A stretch of DNA of 64,000 bases from Phallusia mammillata (lineage: Eukaryota > Chordata > Ascidiacea > Phlebobranchia > Ascidiidae). Below are positions 57,641 to 64,000 of the stretch, in pieces. Each line of letters begins with the position of its first letter. Positions within the stretch are counted from its first letter, which is position 1. A program made the translations under genes and the position numbers. The DNA lies in assembly GCA_003260075.1 (NCBI GenBank), contig QLIY01000352.1, forward strand, positions 72,132 through 136,131, read 5' to 3'. The notes under the pieces are model-generated. The model ran no database searches. It saw only the letters and a program-made list of their open reading frames with translations, and was not told where the DNA came from.

Positions 57641-60600
57641 CTATTTGTATTCGTTTGCCACCGGTAATTCGTAGATTTCGCTTTCCATTGGATGATTCGG
57701 TTTTACGTTCATGTATCTGTCGGCGTTGGCTGACTGCATCCCCGGCCTTTTAGAAGGTCCTGTTTGATTTGGTCTACAAAAGCGGTGAAGTGTTAGTCGT
57801 TCCCTCAACAATAAACATTAAATGGCTATTATTGAAGTTTACCTTGCTCCAGTGGAGACAGAAACTGATGTCTTCTCGTTTGGAGCAACACGGTAACAGG
57901 CAGATAAATGTTCTTTCTTATCTAAAACAGAAAAATGTTATTACGCCTATTAAATATTCTCAAAAACTGAAGTGTTGCATCATGTAACTAGAAACTAATT
58001 AAAGCCACTAAGAAATATGGACTTCATGTTTGTTGCAAATTTAGAAATTGTTAAAGTCTCAAGTTATATGTTTCCTATGTGTATATTTTGAAAGCAATTA
58101 TCCCCCCAAAAGCCTAAACCAGTATGTAAAACGTAAGTATCTAAGTAAATGCCATACCTTTGTCTTTCCTTTTATTTCTGATCCAGTCTTTTGCAATCTT
58201 GAGACTCAAAAGCAATGCAACCACAATAACACAAGACAAGACTGCAATTAATGCAATGAAGGTGGAAGATTCATAAGCAGCATTTTGACCATCAGTACCA
58301 GCTTCTGTGTTATCAGTAACGATAAATTTGACTTCGTGAGTTGTTGCAAAAAATTCTGACGACTTAATCACGATCAGATATTCGCCAAAGTCCATTTTGG
58401 TAACCTGTAATAGTTCGGTTTTATTACGTATTGGTGAAGTTATAGATTCTCATGTAACAATTAAGGTATAAATTACTTACTTTTGTAAAGTGAAGAATCA
58501 CTTTGTTTTCAGTTTGCATGGTGACATAATAGATGTTGCTAACTTCTTTGTCTACAGGAGTAATATTGTGCTTTTAGTCATACGATTACGAAGTGCAATG
58601 TATCTCGCCTACTTAAAACCCTGTCAATGCCCTTCTATATTTAGCTCACACCAGATGCTACCGGGTTTCCGTGTTGTTTGCATTGTGCTAATCGCTTTAC
58701 AGTGAATTACGCGAACAATTTAATAGTTCAGTCCTTGTATGTCAGTTTTTCGCTGAACTTGCTAATTATTTTTATTTATCGCGATCATTTGACCTCACAC
58801 GATGTTGGGTAGGCTTCTTTTTTGGTGGTCGTTGACTCGTTGTTTACCTACCTCCATTATTCAACCGTCTGGTACCCACCCATGTTGCCACACCCAATCG
58901 CGTTGTCTTTCTCGTCGCTCGCTTCTCCAGCGAGATCCCTAACTTCTCTGTCACGTGTAATTTGTAAACGTAATCTTAAGGGTGCGGCTGCTGATTCTTT
59001 TAACATTATGTGTCATAAATGTACCTATGTTTCAATTGGTGCATTTTCAAACGCAAAGTTTTCGCAACCGTTTCCTGATTCTGTGGCACTATTGTGTTTT
59101 TTACCCATGCACCATTTTTATATGTCCGGTATCAAAATTAATACATAACAAAAATGTCATTACCTTGTTTAAATGCTGTAACTGCACTGTGGCCTAATAA
59201 GGTGGGATTGGATTTAAACTTGAACTCCAAATATCCAGGTTGATGCAAAGTCACACTTGAACGTACAGTGGTGTTGGGTGAAATAAGAGGTGGAACTGCA
59301 AAGGTTACAAAAATCGTGGCGCTTTCAAAGTTGGTTGTTTTGTCTTCGTGCATTTTTTTCAATGCTCTGGTGCGTGTCGATATACTAGTTTGAAACCATA
59401 TTTTACTATCCACACTCTTTTTTAGTTTAACTTGCTACCTACTTACATTGCACGTTAAGTTTCACAGCTCTGCTTTCTGATCGATGATGATCATGTGACC
59501 TTTGATGGCACGTCACTAGTCTGTTGTTATCCTGTGACGTTAGTATCAGCTGTGCCCACACAAACTGAGCGAATAACAAAACAAACGATTTCATATTACA
59601 CCATAACAAACATATCTTTTAGTTTTTTTTTTTGGATAACTTGATGCGTATTTTACCTGTTTTCTAATGTACGTTTTGTTTCCTAACACAACGCTGATAT
59701 TATCTATATTTGCATCAAACTGGTCGCAGAATAGCAGCACACTGTCATTGTGCTTGAACGTCTGTTCTTTGGCGGCATTGTTCAAATCTAGCACTTTACC
59801 TGTGTAAGTTTACATATACTTTAGACAAAATAAAATTTGTTTTCAAAATTACTCTTAAATTTTATTCTTCAGACCTTCTTGTTTGTAATGATTAGTTATT
59901 ATCGTTGTTTACCTTTGTAACAGTTTGGTGTTGGACCTTTCCATTGAGCAAACTTGTTACAAATTATAGTGGCTTGACGCCCTATGATAGTTGAATTTTC
60001 CATCAACACTGTATTGTTGCATTGTAAAATTGCTTTGCCTCCATAAACCATGTCTTGTTGTTTGTACAGTTTGGAATATATCTTGTTATTGAGTTTTGGA
60101 CAATCTGGTAATATTAAAATTAATTTACTTATGCTGCAGTTTTCTCTGATGTATAGGCAAAGGTTGTTTAATAAACATAACATGTATGTTATACCATGCA
60201 ATACCACAACATACCAGAAGTTTTGATGAAGTTTACTTACACTTAATGGTGATCTTTGGCGTGACATAATTTGGTTCACAGCAGCAGGAGAAATGCCGGT
60301 CTCGTAGCAGAATTGAGCTTCCATTAAACAAGTTTGGCTTTAGAATAGTTACTTGAAAAATACTTTTGTTGGAAGATGTTATTTGTTCCTCTTTAATATG
60401 AACCAGTGATCGATTCCATACACTGATACCGTAGAACCAGTTGGCCAATCCATATGTTTTGTTTTTATACCAGTAAAAATTCAAGTAATGACTGCCAGGT
60501 CTGTACGTAAAGTCGATGTTAATTGTGATGTTTGAAACCCCGACAGCCCATTGAAACGACTGATTGTTAAGGCCGTTCGTCGATGCCACCGATGCGTTCC

Positions 60601-60740
60601 AACATTCACCTAAAAGTAACACACTAAATTGTACTTTCCATTTTGGTTATTAAGTGTATCCATTTACCACCATATGTGCCCGTGATTATTACAAAGCATA
60701 ATAAACCGATGAAATTCCACTGACTTTGACAAGAACACAT
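57641..60740 (-). CDS. Sushi/Ig single-pass receptor, copy 1, complete, 10 exons
   Basis: Exons: 60668-60740, 60241-60609, 59913-60104, 59657-59799, 59447-59564, 59164-59295, 58481-58551, 58158-58404, 57843-57921, 57641-57773; 1557 nt, 518 residues, all phases close. Signal peptide 1-24 (MCSCQSQWNFIGLLCFVIIT). Domain 25-147 is unrecognised, with seven N-glycosylation sequons, FYWYKNK and SCCC; a divergent Ig fold is possible. Sushi 148-211 (CPKL, LQCN, IICNKFAQWKGPTPNC). Ig 212-298 (LLFC, LVTC). Cysteine-less Ig-like domain about 299-396 with DFGEY. Membrane segment about 414-434. Tail 435-518 with Y458, Y495 (YMNV), Y509 (IYELP), Y517. YxN motifs bind Grb2-type SH2 domains, so a phosphotyrosine receptor is inferred. 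Sushi-bearing ascidian allorecognition or complement-receptor-like proteins are possible relatives. Confidence 0.88.
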
Positions 60741-61746
60741 TTTCCAACGCTAGCTTTAAAGTTTTGCGCAGGAGAACGCTTGACAGCTGTCTAATACATT
60801 AAACACACAAAGTTTGGATTGTAGATAGCCCACACAAGATAGGTTTCGTGTGAGTGTGTGATGCCGTGTTTCGTTTGAACGCCTACACATGATATACACC
60901 ACATATTCATACGACTTGATTGACGGTTAGTCAAACTATAAGCACGTGCGTCGGGCGTTAGTGAATGGGACATAACAGAAACTTTTCACAGCCAAATTTT
61001 TATTGGTGTGTCAGAGTTTGAAGATTTTTATTGATGTGTCAGAGTTTTAAAGATGTTGATAAAGGGCCATCCTGCATGAAACAAACCGACTTTAAGTCAC
61101 GTTTTGCTTCCCACCTCCACTACAGTCACATGCCACCAATCGTTGGGGGCATCAGAGTATTGATTGCTTAGGCCTAGAACATCTTAAACGTGAAATTTGT
61201 CCAGACTATTGTGATATTAAGGGTAACAACAGGGCTCGGACATTGACAGCAGTTTGTAATGCAAGCTATAAACGATCTACTGCTACGATCCAAAAATAAT
61301 TTTTGCAGAGCCATTTTTAAACGAGATTAATACCTTCACGCTCTTTTTGTATTGCACTTATTTTAAACCCAGAAATAACCCATTTGCTTTTTATTTACAG
61401 TTAAGGTGAATTTTACGCATCGTTTCGCAAACGTGATAAATATCGAAGATGTCTAACATAATGCTCTGAATCTGAGCATATGATGGCAATCCATGTCATG
61501 ACAAATTTTTATTTACAAATATTCGGCGACCAAACTATATACTAAATGAAAATACGAATGTTTTAGAAAACATTTGTTGTCTCCGTTAAATTACAAGCTG
61601 GCATTTAATATTTTTAGGCCCAACTACCGTTTTAAACAAATACAAAAGCTTGTTTAAATGTCGTTTGCAAAACAGAAGAGGCAATGGACGTTGTTAGGTT
61701 AAAATCATACGATTTTTGAAAGTATTTTTTACAATAAGCGTTTGAT
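60741..61746. other. Spacer between the tandem receptor copies
   Basis: About 1.0 kb between the start codon of copy 1 and the stop codon of copy 2, so it holds the promoter of copy 1 and the 3' UTR of copy 2. A two-unit tandem repeat (TTTTTATTGGTGTGTCAGAG and TTTTTATTGATGTGTCAGAG) lies at about 60992-61050. Nothing else was recognised. Confidence 0.5.
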
Positions 61747-64000
61747 TTATTTGTATGCGTTTGCCACCGGGAGTTCATAGATTTCGCTTTCCACTGGATA
61801 ATTCGGCTTCATATCCATGTACCGACTTGTGTTGGCTGACCGCATTCCGATCCTTTGGGAAGGACCTGGTCGATTTGGTCTACAAAATCAGATAAATTAT
61901 TATTACTTTCTGCTTAATCATAATGTTAGGACATAGTCATTTTGCAATAGTAATGAGAGCATATGAATCTGAACAAATTATTTCAAAACAGAACATATTC
62001 CTGAAAAACGCATTTCAAACAGTTATTTGCGGAAAAGGTTCTTTATTTAAGTTTGAAGAACGTTTTCGCTAAATAGGTCAGGTAACTTTAATAACGATTT
62101 TTGTCCATCGATTTTTTATTTAAAACGTTTTTTTTTTTTGTAAAAAATCACCGTCCCCCGGTCGAAATAGACACCGCCTTCTCCTTTGGTGCAACACTGT
62201 AACGGGCGGTTGTACTCATTTTCTTGTCTAAAACAAAAAGGGTTTGTTAAGCTACATGTATTTCAAAGAAAGAATCGCCACAACTAGTAAATCAAATGTT
62301 GTCAAAATAAAATTTGTACTGTGTTCTAAACAAATCAAGCAGCTGCTTCGTTGGTATGTTTTGTGAACCCAATTTGTTTTGTGTGTCCCCCAAGAAGTAG
62401 GTCAAACAAACATTGGCCTACACTGTACTGCAGATAAGCATTTTTGATATCTTCATTTTTGATACCTTTATTTTTGGTCCAATCTTTACGAATCTTGAGA
62501 CTCAAAAGCAATGCTACCACAATGGCACAGCTCAAGACCACGATTAAAGCAGCGACAGTGGTGGATATGGCTTCACTTTGAACAGCTGGAATTCGACCAT
62601 CAGTACCAGTTTCATTGTTTGCAGTAACGATTAATTTGACCTCGTAAGTTGTTGTAAAAATTTCTGGCGACTTAATCACGATCAGATATTGGCCTAAGTC
62701 TATTTCGGTCACCTGCAATAGTTTTCAAGTTCAAGTATTCATGAACTTTAGTGTTATCATTTATGTACAACTTACGTTTGTGAAGTGGAAAACAACTTTG
62801 TTTTCAGTATAATTATTGACATAGTAGATGTTGCCAACTTCTTTGCCTACAGAAGGAAATAATGTTGTTGCAGGAATGCGGTTGCAAAGCAAATATAAAT
62901 CTACGCAACAGATCAGTTGCCGCCTACTTTAGCTTGACATGAACACGAACTGGTGGACTTCCATATTTAGCGCACTTCGGATGTTACTGGGTTTGGTATT
63001 TGTTTGTTATAGGTCTTGCACTAATTGCACCATGCTCTATCTGGATCACGGTGTGATAATTTAAACATACAAACCAGTCTGTCATTACCTTGTTTGAACG
63101 CTGTAACTGCACTGTGGCCGGATATTGTGGGATTGGATTTAAATTTGAACTCCACATACCCACCTCGATACAAAGTCACACTTGAACTTACAGTCATGTT
63201 TGGTGGAATGAGAGGTGGAACTGCAAAGGTTAAAAAATAATTAAAATCACTCAGTAAATTATCGAAGTTTTCCTGAGTCGCCGAAACATTTGCGAATTGC
63301 ATGAGAACACACGAAAAATCGATGATGTGATAGGTTATTTCCTTTTTTATTTATGTAAAACATAGAAAAACTCACCCACATTTTTTTGATAATCACATGT
63401 TGTAAGTAATCTGACTTCTACTTACATTGTACGTGAAGTTTCACAGCTCTGCTCTGTGATCGATGTTGATCGTGTGACGTTTGATGACACGTCACCAGTT
63501 TGTCGTGATCCACAGCGGTTAGGATCAGTCTAACCCACACAAACTAAACAAAGCAAAACCAGTTGAGTTGAGACAACGATACCCTATTTTCCGTTCATTT
63601 TTATGGTATAATCTATTTTATGGTATAATTTTGTACCTTATTTCTGATGTGAGTTCTGTTTCTAAACGAAATGCTGATATTATCTATCTTTGTATTAAAC
63701 AGGTCGCAGAATAGCAACAAGCTGGTATTGTGCTTGAAAGTCTGTTCTTTGGCTGCATTATTCAAATCCAACACTTTACCTGTAAAAGCAACGCGTTTTA
63801 ACAAAATTTGCCTTGTATAGCAAAATTTGTCTTGAGAACGACTGCGCTTCGTATAAAAAAATGTTTGTTTTTTACCTTGGTAACATTCGGGTATTGGACC
63901 TTCCCATTGAGCAAACTTATTACAAACAACAGTGGTATAACGTCCTGTAATAGTGGAATTCTGAACAAACACTGTGTTGTTGCATTGTAAAATTGCCTTC
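61747..64000 (-). CDS. Sushi/Ig single-pass receptor, copy 2, partial (5' end beyond right edge)
   Basis: Exons seen, 5' to 3': from 63876 past the edge (sushi, ending CNKFAQWEGPIPECYQ), 63637-63779, 63426-63543, 63089-63220, 62776-62846, 62466-62712, 62152-62227, 61747-61879. Complete exon lengths 143, 118, 132, 71, 247, 76, 133 equal those of copy 1 except 76 against 79 in the first tail exon, a one-codon change. The membrane segment is ALIVVLSCAIVVALLLSL. The cysteine-less Ig-like domain keeps DLGQY. The tail has RYSVAP, RYMDM, NYPVE, IYELP and ends NAYK. YMDM is a canonical YxxM, the PI3-kinase p85 SH2 ligand, where copy 1 has YMNV. The signal peptide and N-terminal domain should lie right of the window. 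Confidence 0.87.

Overview
This is a window of an animal nuclear genome: AT-rich, with genes split into many short exons by GT-AG introns, and many short non-autonomous DNA transposons. The gene set and the allele-like differences between locally duplicated stretches fit a highly heterozygous invertebrate deuterostome, most likely an ascidian tunicate (inference; no species marker was recognised).

Layout. (1) 1-2406, minus: the first three coding exons of COP9 signalosome subunit 2 (CSN2/COPS2); the rest lies off the left edge. Intron 1 carries, on the gene's own strand, a sequence with a complete hammerhead-ribozyme core at 2000-2050. (2) 2407-5390: intergenic, with a 504-bp hAT-type element. 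(3) 5391-38163, minus: a complete Groucho/TLE co-repressor in 17 coding exons, from a 7-codon first exon (38143-38163) to the last WD40 exon (5391-5495). Two introns are about 10 and 12 kb. A homopolymer in the GP-region exon breaks the frame by one base. (4) 38164-45848: upstream and intronic DNA with a candidate 5' exon, a tRNA-like repeat and a fold-back element. (5) 45849-51417, plus: a nuclear protein of about 874 residues with two THAP domains, a basic Ser/Thr-rich linker and four C2H2 fingers. Its last exon is split by an 11-G run between two copies of the same stretch. (6) 53688-56328, plus: a complete 296-residue secreted trypsin-like serine protease in 8 exons. (7) 57641-60740 and 61747-64000, minus: two head-to-tail copies of a single-pass receptor (N-terminal glycosylated domain, sushi, Ig, cysteine-less Ig-like domain, membrane segment, tyrosine-bearing tail). 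The second copy runs off the right edge.

The genes do not form one pathway. CSN2, Groucho and the THAP protein act in the nucleus. The protease and the receptors act outside the cell or at its surface. The receptor pair is the most novel coding content: exon lengths are almost all identical between copies, but the tail motif is YMNV in one and YMDM in the other.

Assembly quality matters. Twelve G runs of 10 or more bases occur, all as G on this strand. Eight lie exactly between two near-identical direct copies of local sequence, and single N bases mark similar joins. These look like unmerged allelic contig ends and they disturb at least one gene model. Splice sites were placed by eye from GT/AG signals, reading-frame phase and protein similarity.
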